64,000 nucleotides of DNA from Prorocentrum cordatum (taxonomy: Eukaryota > Sar > Dinophyceae > Prorocentrales > Prorocentraceae): the NCBI GenBank assembly GCA_963575745.1, contig CAUYUJ010004592.1:196501-260500 (forward strand), written 5' to 3'. The position numbers and the translations under genes are program-made. Within the stretch, counting starts at the first letter, position 1. Each line of letters opens with the position of its first letter. The notes beneath the pieces were generated by a model that was not told the origin of the DNA, made no database searches, and saw only the letters and a program-made list of their open reading frames with translations. Below are positions 29,175-39,789 of the stretch, in pieces.

Positions 29175-29480
29175 CGGCCGAGTCGGGTCCCACTGGTTCA
29201 CCGAGGGCTTGCTCTCGGAGTTGCCCTCGGAGCTGCTCCCAGAGTCGTCCTCGGCCCCGATGACGTCGTCGTCGCCGCTGGAGTCCGCGGAGTCGTCGTC
29301 CGAACCCTCGATGACCGTGCTTCCCTGGGAGGCCTCCAGATCCGCGTCGGACCTGTCCGAGCCCTCGATGACCGTGCTGCCCGCCTGCGCAGCAACACGC
29401 GTCGAAGGACGGGCGACGGCCCGCGGCGAATTAAATTGCTCGCAGGGCAGCTGCTCGCAAGCCGAGCGGACACCCTCCGC
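29175..29480 (-). CDS. Acidic Ser-rich exon, unknown gene
   Basis: A candidate exon of 102 codons between CGAG|GCG and CCG|GTGAGT (an alternative donor at 29202, TCG|GTGAAC, keeps the same phase). It encodes two copies of GSTVIEGSD, 18 residues apart, then a run of Asp/Glu/Ser (DDDSADSSGDDDVIGAEDDS). Such segments are usually disordered. No family recognised. The start is an inferred acceptor. Confidence 0.4.
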
Positions 29481-29769
29481 CTCGAACGGCACGAGGCGGG
29501 CGAGAAGAGGAAGGAAGCACGGCAGAAGAATACACTTTCGGCGGTCCGCGTTCTATTCCTGGCCGGCTCGCTCGGAAGATCTGCACACGTCTGAAAGTCT
29601 GACGCGCCACTCACGCCGATCGCGACGTCACTCTCCAAGCACACAGCCTTACCCAATCATGCTAACACAACGCATTCAAAAACGAAGCACAAATGGATTC
29701 ACTGACGTCGCGCACGATTCTTAGATCAAGGGGGTTCGCCTGAGACATCCTAGCAACATCGAGTCCCGA

Positions 29770-30315
29770 CGTACAGCTCACACACAAAACATACCACATA
29801 ACCATTACACATACACGCACAACCCACACAATACACAAGTGCCATAACACAGAACACAGAAAACACCCACTACACACACAACACACCCCGACAGATACTC
29901 TACAGAACATGTCACAAACTACGCACACGCAATACACACATACATAGTAGCCACACACATACACCACAGCACAGGCAACACACGCACAGACAACACACAA
30001 TCCACACAACGAACATAACACAGCACAGAGGACACATAACTCACAAACATACAGCACACGCAGATACCACACACAAATATTACTGACCCAGGCCACACTC
30101 AAAACACGCACACACAACACGTACAAGACACGACCCTCACAACACCCAGCACACACACACGCACAAACACGCGCACACACATACGCACACACAGGCACAC
30201 ATACACACGTTAGCGCACACACAAATGCATGCAGAAACACACACACACACATGTCACACGCCACACACACACACACACGCACGCATGCACGCACGCGCAC
30301 ACACACAAACCCACA
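29770..30315. repeat. CA-rich degenerate microsatellite
   Basis: ACACAC with frequent single-base changes over about 540 bp. The Cys/Val frame on the minus strand is an artefact. Confidence 0.85.
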
Positions 30316-30319
30316 CATC

Positions 30320-30745
30320 TTGAATTATTTGTTGAACGGGCCTGGGCAAGCGCGTGCCGCTTGTGTATTCTCTCTTCAATATTCTTACAATCTGGGGCGG
30401 TGGGGAAATCGGTCACGAACTCCAAGAGGCCCCAGACACCCACCAGACGCCCGAAGACGACCCAAAGAAAACACCCAAGAGGCCTGTGAGACGGAGGAAA
30501 CATCGACTTCCCATGGGATTTGCCATGGGTTTCCCCGTGGGATTTCCTATGGGCTTACATTGGATTCGGATTTTTGAGCGTCCGAGACCGCCCGGAGGCC
30601 CAAACGTCGCCCCAAAACTGGCCGAAAGGGCATCCAGGCAGTCCAAGGGAGCCCCGAGACGGCCCAGTAGAACAGGGTCCCACGATGGCCCGAAGAGAGC
30701 CCCATGAATAGGGGGGCCACGTGCGAACCCCCTACACCTACCCCA
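30320..30745. repeat. GC-rich repeat with CCAAGAGGCCC units
   Basis: CCAAGAGGCC units at 30420-30490 and 30590-30700, with a CCCATGGGATTTGCCATGGG quasi-palindrome at 30510-30550. No gene seen. Confidence 0.5.
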
Positions 30746-30749
30746 ACGA

Positions 30750-30842
30750 TTTATGAGGGGAGGGGGAGGAGGAGGAGGAGGAGGAGGAGGAGGAGGAGGA
30801 GGAGGAGGAGGAGGAGGAGCAGGAGGAGGAGGAGGAGGATGG
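30750..30842. repeat. GGA microsatellite
   Basis: About 30 GGA/GAG units. Flanking bases TTCACTTCGCTTGGGAGCTC and GAACGAAGTGAACCCC (30844-30885) form an inverted pair immediately to the right. Confidence 0.9.
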
Positions 30843-30959
30843 GGTTCACTTCGCTTGGGAGCTCCCGAACGAAGTGAACCCCACCCTACCCCTCAGAAAT
30901 CGTGGGGGGTACGGGTAGGGGTAGGGTTCGCACGTGGCCCCTTTTTCACGGCCCAAGGT

Positions 30960-31295
30960 GGCCCCAACATGCCCCCAGAAGCATCGTGGTCCGGCCGTTC
31001 AGGGATGCTGCGGTTGGACGTAGGGTGACCTGGGGAAGCCCCTGGAGGCCCCCAGAGGCGCCCAGAAAACCTCCGGCAGGCCCCAAGAAGCTCTTAAAAA
31101 CTTGTGTAAGGCCTCCAAAGGACTCTCCAAGGAGGAGCCTCCGCAAAAAGAGCTGAGAAGGATAAGGATAGTTCGCAGGGTAGGGCGAAAAAGAGGAAGA
31201 GGAAGAGGAAACATGTTGGAATGACACTGAATAGCATGTTCATATCGACGAAGTTGGAAAAAAGGCAACAAAGAATTATCGCTGAACCCTACCAG
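30960..31295 (+). mobile_element. Dispersed repeat D5, copy 1
   Basis: About 325 bp matched in reverse at 57975-58310: AAGCCCCTGGAGGCCCCCAG, then CTCTCCAA, GGAGCCTCCGCAAAAA, AGCTGAG, a purine stretch, and finally AAAAGGCAAC...GAATTATCGCTGAA. Similarity is collinear for the whole length, so this is a transposed unit, not only shared low complexity. Confidence 0.65.
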
Positions 31296-31374
31296 CCCCC
31301 TGAGCGTGAGTGGTTTAGGGCGTGTTGTCGTCTATCTTCCCTTCTTCCAATCGGGGAGCAGTTCATCACTATTC

Positions 31375-32110
31375 CCTGCGAATAAGATAACAGCCCCTCC
31401 CCCATGCGACAAGCAGCCAACCAGGACCCATGAGGGCCCCCCCACCATCCCTTTCAGAAAAAATGTGAAGTCCACCGTGGGGCAAAATCCTGGGTCATGA
31501 TCAGGGGGGCCGGGAACACTTTGTATTGTTTTTGACAGGGACGGCGGGGGTGCCCGCACATCGCCTGCTGCGCGCAAGGCCCGCACCCCTGTCAATCGAC
31601 AATATAACATGCATTTCGAGGCAAAATCTGGATCATGCGCGGGCACCCCTTGATCACTGTGCATATTTTGTTGCCGGGGACGGAGGGGGGGCTGCCATAC
31701 TACCTGCTATACGCATGCCAACCAGGCGCTATGATTGTCACCCCGCCGAAATGCGCACCATTCTTTGACAAGGGTGACGAGGGCCAACACGTTTCCCGAT
31801 GTGTATTGCCACGTGCGCGGGCGCACCTGGCACACTCTGCGCGTGCCCCGAACGTGGCGCATCTGGCGCGGCTGGAGAATGCGGCACACATGGTTACGTT
31901 GCGCACCTGGCGCAACAGGAGTGCCCGGCACGCTTGGGCCACAGAGGTGCCTGGCGCACCTGACGCACCTCGCCCCCTCGCAGCGGCTCGGGTGCTACTC
32001 CTGTGTTGGGAGGGCGGGTGGCAGTGAGCGAGACGGCTTGCGGGCGGGGAGGGCGTCTTGATGCCTCCCCATACCCCCTCCCCCTGGACCTGGACGGGGC
32101 GCCCCGCGAC
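31375..32110 (+). mobile_element. Composite dispersed repeat D3, copy 2
   Basis: Two to three GACGGCGGGGGTGCC units (31540-31720) and the conserved tail GTGTTGGGAGGGCGGGTGGC...GAGACGGCTTGCGGGCGGGG (32010-32055), as at 9300-10610. Between them 31800-31970 is a GCGCACCTGGC-type minisatellite. A CCAAGATGGCC block follows at once, as in copy 1. Confidence 0.65.
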
Positions 32111-32117
32111 CGAGCGG

Positions 32118-32765
32118 AGCGTCCAAGATGGCCCTATGGCTCCAAGAGGGCCTCAGAGAGCCCAAGATGGCCTCCAAGACGGCTCAAGATGGCTCAAGAT
32201 TGCTTAAGATGGCTTCCAAGATGCTCTTAGAGGCTGCAAGACCGCCTCAAGACGGCTCCAAGTGGCCTCTGAACACTCCCAAGAGAGCCCCCCTAGAGGC
32301 CAAAATCCATCCCAAACCGAAGGAACATCAATGTGTTTTACGTTCTCGCCTTTTCGCTCCCGATGACCTTCCAACGACTCAAGATGGCTCCAAGATGGCC
32401 CAAGAGCGCACCAAGAGAGGCCCAAGAGGGCCCCAATGCGGCCCCAAGAGCGCCCAAGAGCGTTCCCAGAGCTTTCCAGGAGGGCCCCAAGAGGCGATTC
32501 GAGAGACTCTGGAGGGGCGCCGCTTAATTAAGGACCCCCCTTCTTTGACCGATGTCCTACAAGATGGCCTCAACAGGGCCTCCATGGCGCCCAAGAGAGC
32601 CCGAAGCGGCCCGCAAGAGACCCCGACGAGTTTCCTAAACGGCTCCAAGGGGCACCCCTCAACGGCACCCAAGACGCCCCAAGGGGCCCCCGAGACCGCC
32701 AGGAGGCATCCAAGAAGGCCTACGAGACCTCCAAGGAAGCCCCCTGGCAGCCAAGAGGCCTCTGG
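32118..32765. repeat. CCAAGAGGCCC-family block
   Basis: CAAGATGGCTCCAAGA and AAGAGGGCC units in two sub-blocks. They are separated at 32300-32370 by an AT-richer spacer (AAAATCCAT...TGTTTTACGTTCTCGCC) that recurs in modified form at 41320, 46440, 46800, 47150 and 58380 (reverse). Confidence 0.7.
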
Positions 32766-32929
32766 CCTTCTGCTCTCCCTCCTCCTCTGCCTCCTGCTTT
32801 TCATCTGCCTATTCCTTCTCCTTTGATCTCCTCCTCCCCCTCCATTTATTCCTCCATCTCCCTCCTCATTCGACAGATAACGGCTGCCCTCTATCTTGCT
32901 CCTTCACTTCCCTGGTCACCCGAACTCTC

Positions 32930-33150
32930 CTTGGCGGCGTTTCTGGATGGGCTGGTGGGGATAGGCGAAGCGGCAACAATTTCGAGCTTATCTTCCTTCC
33001 CTTCCACCTGCATGCAATACGTCAAGGACCAAGTTGAATGGCGCAAAACGCCAATGCGGTTTTGTGATTCTATGTATATATACATATATGTCAATGTGTA
33101 CGTGAACATATGTATATACAATATATATATATATATATGCCGAACCTTCG
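32930..33150 (+). repeat. Dispersed repeat D5 downstream part, copy 1
   Basis: GTCAAGGACCAAGTTGAATG, then the hairpin GGCGCAAAACGCC, then a TA/CATATA microsatellite. The same order in reverse occurs at 57840-57965 (GGCGCGAAGCGCC hairpin, TATATA tract). The hairpin-then-AT-rich end recalls a transposon terminus. Confidence 0.55.
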
Positions 33151-33198
33151 GGCACTGCCAGGGGCATCGACGACTCCCCCGCGGCCCCCCATCGCGCG

Positions 33199-34003
33199 TC
33201 AATGCGCAAGCACCCTCCCCACGCGATCGTCTCCCAAAGTCGCGAGTCTTTCGTATCGTGGCGACCCGAAGCCCTCGGAGCCCGGCCAAGGGCCCTCCGA
33301 AGCAAACCATTGCCCCAAAACTTCCGTCGTGCTTGTCTCACGACGCGAGGGGGCCTGGGGCCCCTCGCGATCGCCCTCCATCCTTCTCTTGCCACCGGTG
33401 GCCTTGCCAAACATGCTGGCGTGGGCGGTCATGCTGGCGTGGCCGTCCTCGGCCAGCATGTCGTCGATGTCGAAGAAGGCGTGACCGTACATGCTGGCGT
33501 GGGCAAGCGCGTTGGCGCGGAACGCGGCCTCGGACGTGTAAGATGCCTCCGCCGCGGCGAGCGCGTTGGCGCGAACCTTGGCCTCGGACGTGTAGGCCAA
33601 GTCCGCCGCGGTCTCCATCGAGGCCTCCATCTCCTAGGGGAGCCCGAAGGTACCGATACCGCTACTCCCGGGACCTCTCCTGGGGTGCGTTCTGACCAAA
33701 ATTTCGAGGCGAATCCAGCGGTGGCGACGAGGGCCTCCCAGGAGGCCGAAAACGGAGGAAAACGGGCGAAGGGTGGCGGTACAGGGCACCTCTTCCTCCC
33801 CGGATCTCCAGCTCCAGCGCCAGGTCCATCTCGGCCCTCGAGGAGCGCTCGGCCCTCGAGGAGCGCTCGGCCCTCGAGGAGCGCTCCGCCCTCGAGGCCC
33901 TCGCGACCTCCGCCCTCGCGCCCTCTGCCCTCGAGACCCTGGAGGCCTCGAGCCTGGCGCTCGAGGCGCCCGCCCTGAAGTTATGGATGGCGCGGGAAGA
34001 TAC
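33199..34003 (-). CDS. Ala-rich helical repeat protein, C-terminal two exons
   Basis: Exons 34003-33809 (65 codons, phase 0/0) and 33633-33199 (144 codons plus stop) are separated by a 175-bp introner-like element. Joined across CTG|GAG they read LALEL then EMEASMETAADLAYTSEA without interruption. The first exon has an 18-bp tandem repeat giving AERSSR three times. The second has YTSEAxxRANALA twice and HASMxxHA motifs, then a Gly/Arg tail ending RVLAH-stop. The upstream exon may end at 34199 (GCTCGACGAAAG|GTAAGG) or 34160; both keep phase 0. Helical, possibly coiled coil. No family recognised; cell location unknown. Confidence 0.5.
33634..33808 (-). mobile_element. Introner-like TIR element, family 2, copy 2 (forms an intron)
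   Basis: Same element as 72-228 and 42234-42412. On the minus strand it begins GAGATCCGGGGAGG and ends GGGCTCCCCTAG, with GAGAT repeated just after it (33633-33629). Removing 33808-33634 joins two open frames in phase, with GA...AG borders. Terminal repeats: AGGTGCCCTGTACC and GGTATCGGTACCT. Confidence 0.7.
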
Positions 34004-34159
34004 CTTTGGATCGGGCATGTCCCCCTACAGGCAGATGTTGGAGGAAACATTGAAATTAGCATTCACAAATGTCCGCAAATAGTCAAACAAATCGTACACA
34101 TCTTATTTCTTGACAATGCTTGAATGTTCCTCCTGTGGAGGAACAGTCCCGACTGAAAC
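34004..34159 (-). mobile_element. Introner-like TIR element, family 1, copy 1
   Basis: 156 bp. The minus strand starts GTTTCAGTCGGGACTGTTCC and ends GACATGCCCGATCCAAAG. The ends are inverted repeats (GTCGGG...TGT-CC-TCCACAGG against CCTGTAGGGGGACATGCCCGAT), as in copies at 55565-55713 and 60938-61084. It lies immediately 5' of the 34003-33809 exon, so it supplies at least the 3' splice site (AAAG|GTA). Confidence 0.7.
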
Positions 34160-34354
34160 ATAGACCTGGAGGACACAACAAAACTGCATCAACCTTACCT
34201 TTCGTCGAGCGATCCCCACCCGAGAACCCGAGGCGGCATGCCCAGGGATGCCTGGCACACGCTGGGCCTGGCGGCCGTGGGTTATGCCAAGCGTGCGAGG
34301 CGGGCCGGGAGCCCTTCTCGGAATGAAGATCCGAGAGCCCCAGCCTGCCGGGGG

Positions 34355-34537
34355 GGGAACAAACTTCCGGAGCTCCGCGAGGGCTTCTTCTTTCATGCAT
34401 CGGCGCTGCCACCCCCGGCGGCTCCTCCACCGCTGGCTCTGGCGCCTTCCGCGCGTCAGGAAGGGGGGTCCAGCACCGATCCAAGACATCCTGGCGAAAC
34501 TCCGAAAATTTGCGCGTATGCGTTTCTTGTTCCTCGG
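34355..34537. mobile_element. Foldback element A, copy 2 (diverged)
   Basis: Outer ends AACAAACTTCCGGAGCTCCG and AACTCCGAAAATTTGCGCGT, with GGCGCTGCC...GGCTCTGGCGCC inside. About 75 percent like the other copies by eye. Confidence 0.55.
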
Positions 34538-34669
34538 ATACCGGAAGATCTCCCAGCAGAGTCGCGGCGAGCACGGCTTTCATCATGGCTGCCAGGATGC
34601 AGGAGTGTGTTAGGGTGGCAGACTCGTGTCTCAACGGCTTCTGCGTTGGTCACTGACACCGCGTGGATT

Positions 34670-34890
34670 GCAGGCGAGCGCAGGATCGAATGGATAAGTC
34701 GTATCGGCGATCGAGATGAATCGGATCGGCGGAAATCGGCAGCCGAGTCGGGAGAAGTCGAATCGGCGGAAATCGGCAGGCTAGTGGGCCTCCACTGAGA
34801 CATCGGAATCCGAATGGGAATCCGAAGTCGAATCGAAACGGCATCCATCGAAATCGAATTAGATCGAATCGAAAGAATCGAAACGAGCCC
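34670..34890. repeat. GAATCG/AATCGG degenerate repeat
   Basis: Resembles 6320-6660. Units GAATCGGCGGAAATCGGCAG occur twice (34725-34775), then GAATCC/GAATCG words. Confidence 0.65.
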
Positions 34891-35439
34891 TGGGATTGTT
34901 CGACCTTGCAGGCTCGGGGCTTTCCGATGGCGCAGACCGTCCCACGCCGGCCGACAGTGGGCCGATGGTGGCGTTCCACCCCGAACGCCCGCGCTGGGGT
35001 CGCCGCCGCGCCAGCAGGACACGGGCCTACCGTCTGTAGTGGCAAGGCAGGGGGGGTGCAAGACTGCGGGACGCGGATCCTGCTAGGAACGCCTGCAGGA
35101 ACAGTCCCCCGACCAGCTAGGACGTCTACATCTGCGTTCCGCCCCCCCCCCCCCCCCACCCCACCCCCCCCAGGCACGAAGGGAGACCGTCTTCGTGCCA
35201 CCGCGCTGCATTCTGGAGAGGGGGCAACCCTCCGGCTCAGACCGCGAAGCCCGCTTGTTTCTGGTCCCTTTCTGGGTGGCCGGCGCGCGGGCAGGGGGAA
35301 TTTTCTTGGAGAAGAGCCCAAGCCAAGCCGTATAGGATTCAGCACGCCAGGCATGCGCAGATACATGCACCAGAAATTGCTGGCTTCCCAGATACATGCA
35401 CCAGAACTGCACGCCAATGCATGCGCATGTGGTCACAAC

Positions 35440-35539
35440 NNNNNNNNNNNNNNNNNNNNNNNNNNNNNNNNNNNNNNNNNNNNNNNNNNNNNNNNNNNNN
35501 NNNNNNNNNNNNNNNNNNNNNNNNNNNNNNNNNNNNNNN
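35440..35539. other. Assembly gap (100 N)
   Basis: Exactly 100 undetermined bases, a conventional gap placeholder. Sequence on the right starts at once with TAG microsatellite, which probably caused the break. Confidence 0.98.
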
Positions 35540-35747
35540 TAGTAGTAGGTCGTATTAGTAGTAGTAGTAGTAGTAGTCGTCGTCGTAGTAGTACAGGTCT
35601 TCGTAGTAGTAGTAATAGTATTCGTAATAGTAAAGCAGCTGTTGTCAAAGTAGTAGTAGTCGTGGTAGTAGTAATAGTATGCGTAATCATAGCAGCAGCC
35701 GTTGTCAAAGTAGTAGTAGTAGTCGTCGTAGTAGTAGTAGTAGTAGC

Positions 35748-35783
<36 letters not shown>

Positions 35784-35940
35784 CGTAGTAGAAGTAGTAG
35801 TAGTAGTAGTAGTAGTGGTAGTAATAGTGGTAGTAGTAGTACTGGTAATAATAGTAGTATTAGTAAAAGTAGTAGTAGTCGTAGTAGTAGTCGTCGTAGT
35901 ATTGTCGTAGGAGTCGTCGTCGTAGTATTAGTATTAGTAT

Positions 35941-36009
<69 letters not shown>

Positions 36010-36196
36010 GTAGTAGTAGGTAGTAGTAGGTAGTAGTAGGTAGGTAGGTAGTATAGTTGTTGAGTAGTAATAGTAGTAGTAAGTGATTGAGCGCAATACT
36101 AAAGTTTAGCATGTTTGGTAGTAAGTAGAGTAGTAGTAGTAGCAGCTAATAGTGGTAGTAGAATTAGAACTCTAGGAGTAGGTAGTAGAAGTAGGT

Positions 36197-36267
<71 letters not shown>

Positions 36268-36300
36268 ATAGTAATAGTAGCAGTAGTAGCAGTAGTAGTC

Positions 36301-36331
<31 letters not shown>

Positions 36332-36403
36332 TAATGCTAGTAGCAGTAGTAGTAGTAGTAGCAGCAGTAGTAGTAGTAGAAGCAGTAGTAGTAGTAGTAG
36401 TAA

Positions 36404-36458
<55 letters not shown>

Positions 36459-36565
36459 CGGAGTAGTGGTCATAGTAGTAATAGTAGTAGTAGTAGCAGC
36501 AACAGTAGTAGTAGCCGTCGTCGTAGTCCTAGTCGTAGTGGTAGTCGTAGCAGTGAAGTAGTACT
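35540..36565. repeat. TAG/GTA microsatellite, about 1 kb
   Basis: Long TAG runs with CGT, CAG and TAA variants, broken once at 36060-36200 by about 130 bp of ordinary sequence. Poly-Leu, poly-Val, poly-Thr and poly-Ser frames here are artefacts. The true length may exceed what is assembled. Confidence 0.9.
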
Positions 36566-36569
36566 GGTA

Positions 36570-37005
36570 GTAGTTTTAGTATCAGTACGTGGAATTACAA
36601 GCGCTGGTATGCTGATCGCTATGAATCTTATGCGTATAATTGTTACTTGTACCGAACCCAGAGTGTGCGCTTTGTTATCCTTCGAACTACGAGCGAAGGG
36701 TTGCTGTGTCCTGCAGCCGAACACCTCGGACGCCGGGCGCTCTGGCGGCCAGGAGTTCGAACGCAACTCACATAAGCGTTTGGTCGTCAACATGACGGCC
36801 GCTAGCCCGTGCAACCGCGCGCAAAACAACACACCGTGTATCCGCCTCGTGTTTCGCCACAGGGCGCTATGGGCCACCATCTGGGAGCCCATGGGCTCTG
36901 TTTGGCGCTGCGGAGCGCTGTTGGGCGCTCTTGGAGGGTATTGAACGTTTTTCGCCGATATACATTTCATGCAAGAGTGGCGGACACTTCCATGATTTTC
37001 TATTA
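36570..37005. other. Ordinary sequence, no gene recognised
   Basis: Normal composition with open frames on both strands (minus 36970-36600, plus 36609-36944). No domain or splice structure could be assigned. Confidence 0.35.
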
Positions 37006-37009
37006 GAGG

Positions 37010-37145
37010 GCATCTACTGGGAGGTCGTCGTCGGAAGGATTAAGAAAGATTAAGCCCCACTGGGGGGCTGATACGCCAGATTCTGCCGCGGATTAAACGG
37101 GATAAAGCAAGATTAAACGGGGCTGAGCCGGATTAAACAGGAATT
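37010..37145 (+). repeat. GATTAAACGGG tandem repeat
   Basis: Five to six units of GGATTAAACGGG or AGATTAAGCCCC at about 20-25 bp spacing. A single related word (GGGATTAAGCGGG) occurs at 41918. Confidence 0.6.
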
Positions 37146-37149
37146 CGGA

Positions 37150-38600
37150 CCAGGGAAAGGCAAGAACTTAACCTCCAAGGAATTGCATCCCAATTGCTAC
37201 CTAGCTGAAGGCCCCGCGTCGGCGCGCGCGCGCGCCGCGCGCAAGCCAAGGCCCGCCTGCGCCACGGAGCCCGCGTGCACGTGCCGGGGCCAATCCCTCA
37301 GCTGCCACCGGCCGTCCTGGCAAAGGGGGGGCTACTTGGATGGCCTGGGCGGCTGCTAAGGTATTTTGCGTGGCTTTCAAGTGGATGTGAGGGTAAGTTG
37401 CATCTGGCCTAACCTAGCGTAATTACGAGTGTGCTGCATGTGCCCTAAGCGGCCTGCGGGGGGCAAGGATCTGGGCTAAGTGGGCAGGGCCCCCTTACCG
37501 GAGTGACCTAACCCTGCTAAGCCACTTAGGGCGGTTGTGACCCACTTAAAAGCTAGGCGCGGCCAGGAAGAATTCACCTTCACATTCATTCTCACCCCCC
37601 TCTTCCCTTAGCGACCATCGCAATCATCCAAGTAAGAAAACAACAAAAAGGCATAGACATGAGCCTGGCCATCTGGGCCCCCTGGAACCTCCGAAGGCCT
37701 CTGAAGCCCCTGGGGATCTCCAGAAGCCTAGGGTTCCCCTCCCCCCGTCCCAAAAGACCCACGAAGGGGGAATGAGAACGTGGAGGAGTCAAAGAAGGCG
37801 GAAGAGGTGGAGGCTCCTCCAGCTCCTCGGAAGCTCCTCCAGCGCTTCGAGGAAGCAATCCTGCCTCTCGTGCGCCGTCGCGCGTCGCGCAGCCTCCCTC
37901 ACCCATCGGTGAACAGGGCCGCCCGACAAACATAGATAGCATGCTCCGACGGTAGGACCCCGCATGAGAATCATCCAAACGAATCTGGAAGTAATCCTCA
38001 TCGTCGTCCTTGTGACTGCGGAGGCTCCCTTCCTGTCTGGCATCTGCTGATCCTTGCCGATGCGTGCAAGCTTGATCGAGGATGTCCGGCAGCCTCGGTT
38101 TACAGAGGCCGCCTCGGATTACCGACACTATATGCAGGCTCCATGGGGAGGGGGGCTCCCGCTGGAGACGTCCTCGCGCGGAGCTCCGAACGTTTTGTGT
38201 GTTGTGCAATTGTTCTTCGAGGGCTAGGTGGGGACTCCCGAGAGGTCTTCGAACAGGGGACTATGTGTTTTCTTTTGCAGCGCGCATGGACCCTGGTCCG
38301 CGCAATATCACGGTTTACAGCTAGGCCTGGCTGAGCAAATCTGGGCCAGCTTCTGATGCCAGCGCCTCGGTTCCGAACGCGGATCTGAGACCACTCAATG
38401 CGACTCTTGCTCGACGTACCGCGTTGTAGCTGTAGCTGCCGTCTGTGTTCCGAACTGCCTCCGTGACTGCGGCACTGGTGGAGCAAACGCCGTATCGATG
38501 GCACTCCGCCCTAGAACAAAAACATCACCGTGGCACTGCCGAAGAAGCCGCCATCGTACAAACATGAGGGAGCATCAACTCCCTGACGGGCTCCCAGCGA
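37150..38600. other. Mixed sequence; weak exon candidate near 37975-38050 (-)
   Basis: The minus frame near 38050-37920 encodes SHKDDDEDYFQIRLDDSHAG, which could be an exon (YFQIRL vaguely resembles the EFVVEL strand that opens each PDZ-like domain). At 37665-37735 a short block (CCCCCTGGAACCTCCGAAG, CTGGGGATCTCCA) recurs at 43365-43425. Nothing else recognised. Confidence 0.25.
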
Positions 38601-38610
38601 AGGCGTGCAA

Positions 38611-39040
38611 TTGACTCTCTCTCTCTCTCTCTCTCCCTTTCTCCCTCCCGAGACACAGGACTAATCCGCCGACCCTGTCAGCGTGTGGAAGACGCTCTTC
38701 CGTTGGTCGCCGTCATCGTCATCAATCAAGTCGTCTCCGTCGTCTCCTCGTCGTCTCCGTTGTCATCTCGGTCTCTCTCGTCTCCTCGCAGTCTCCGTCA
38801 ATCGTCGTCTCCGTCGTCCCCCGTCTCCTTTCCATGTGCCCTCGTCGTCGTGTTGTCTCCGTCGTCTCCTCGTCGTCTCCGTCGTCGTCTCGAACTCCGT
38901 CGCCTCCTCGCCGTTTCCGTCAATAGTCTTCTCCGTCGTCCCCCGTCTCCTTTCCCTGGGCCCTCGTCGTCGTGTCGTCTCCGCCGTCTCCGTCGTCGTC
39001 TCCGTCGTCCCCCGTCTCCTTGCCCTGGACACTCCTCCAT
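38611..39040. repeat. CT repeat and CGTCTCCGT tract
   Basis: A CT microsatellite (38611-38636), then about 330 bp of TCGTCTCCGTCGTC with near-duplicate halves (CCCCGTCTCCTTTCC at 38820, 38942 and 39010). Confidence 0.75.
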
Positions 39041-39169
39041 CAGCGCGCCAGCCAATCCGACATTGAGCAACGTCGTAACTGAGTCGAAGGGAAGCCCCTT
39101 CCCGGGGGTCCCAAGGGGGGGTTCCCGGAAGGGGGGGTGGGCCGCACCCCAAATACGTATTGCCCCCTG

Positions 39170-39335
39170 GTCGGTTCCAGGGCCCAGAAAAGCGCCAAGA
39201 CGCAGTAAGAGTGCCCCCAGAGGCCCCCTGGACGGTCCTTGAGGGCCCCGACAAGACGCCAAAGTAGCCTCCAGACAGCTCAAGAGGTTTTTCCAAGAGG
39301 CCTTCAAGAGCACTCCTAAGAGGGCCCCCAGGAGC
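39170..39335. repeat. CCAAGAGGCCC-family block
   Basis: Short block of AAGAGTGCCCCCAGAGGCC-type units. Confidence 0.6.
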
Positions 39336-39389
39336 AAAAATCACAGATGCTCCTTCAGTGCTGGAAGATTTGAGAGACCGCCGCTTTAC

Positions 39390-39780
39390 TGTGAGAAATT
39401 CCCCCCCCCTCTTCCCCCGGAACCCGGGGGTCCCACCCCTCCCTCCGAAAATCCCCCCCTCCCTGCTGGAACCCCTCCCCCTTCCCCCTGGCAAACCCCC
39501 CCACCCTTCGGAAAACCGGGGGGGGTCACTACCGGTTCGAACCCCTCCCCGCTCCCCCCCCCCTCCGGAAAACCGTGGGGGGTCACTGCAGGTTCGAATC
39601 CCTCCCCACCCCAGAAAACCAAAGAGGGGTCACTACCGGTCCCTGGGGGGGTCACTACCGGTTCGAACCCGCCCCCCCCCTCCCCCCCTCCCTCGAAAAA
39701 CGGGAAGGGTCACTACCGGTTCGAAGCCCCCCCCCCGAAATCAGGGGGGGTCACTACTGGTTGGAACCTCCCCCCCCGCG
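39390..39780 (+). repeat. GGTTCGAACC minisatellite, left array
   Basis: Units of about 45-65 bp: GGGGGTCACTACCGGTTCGA-ACCCCTCCCCC...TCCGGAAAACCG. Five units, each with GGTTCGAA(C/T)CC, which fits the pol III B-box consensus. The right array (41085-41310) is its reverse complement. Confidence 0.75.
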
Positions 39781-39789
39781 CTCACCGCA

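Noticed and set aside
35433-36561. Poly-Leu, poly-Val, poly-Thr and poly-Ser frames up to 148 codons
   Set aside because: Products of the TAG microsatellite; some even include the N gap.
39530-39600. tRNA gene (GGTTCGAATCC T-arm)
   Set aside because: No acceptor, D-arm or anticodon arm could be paired around any copy; the motif is part of a tandem repeat.
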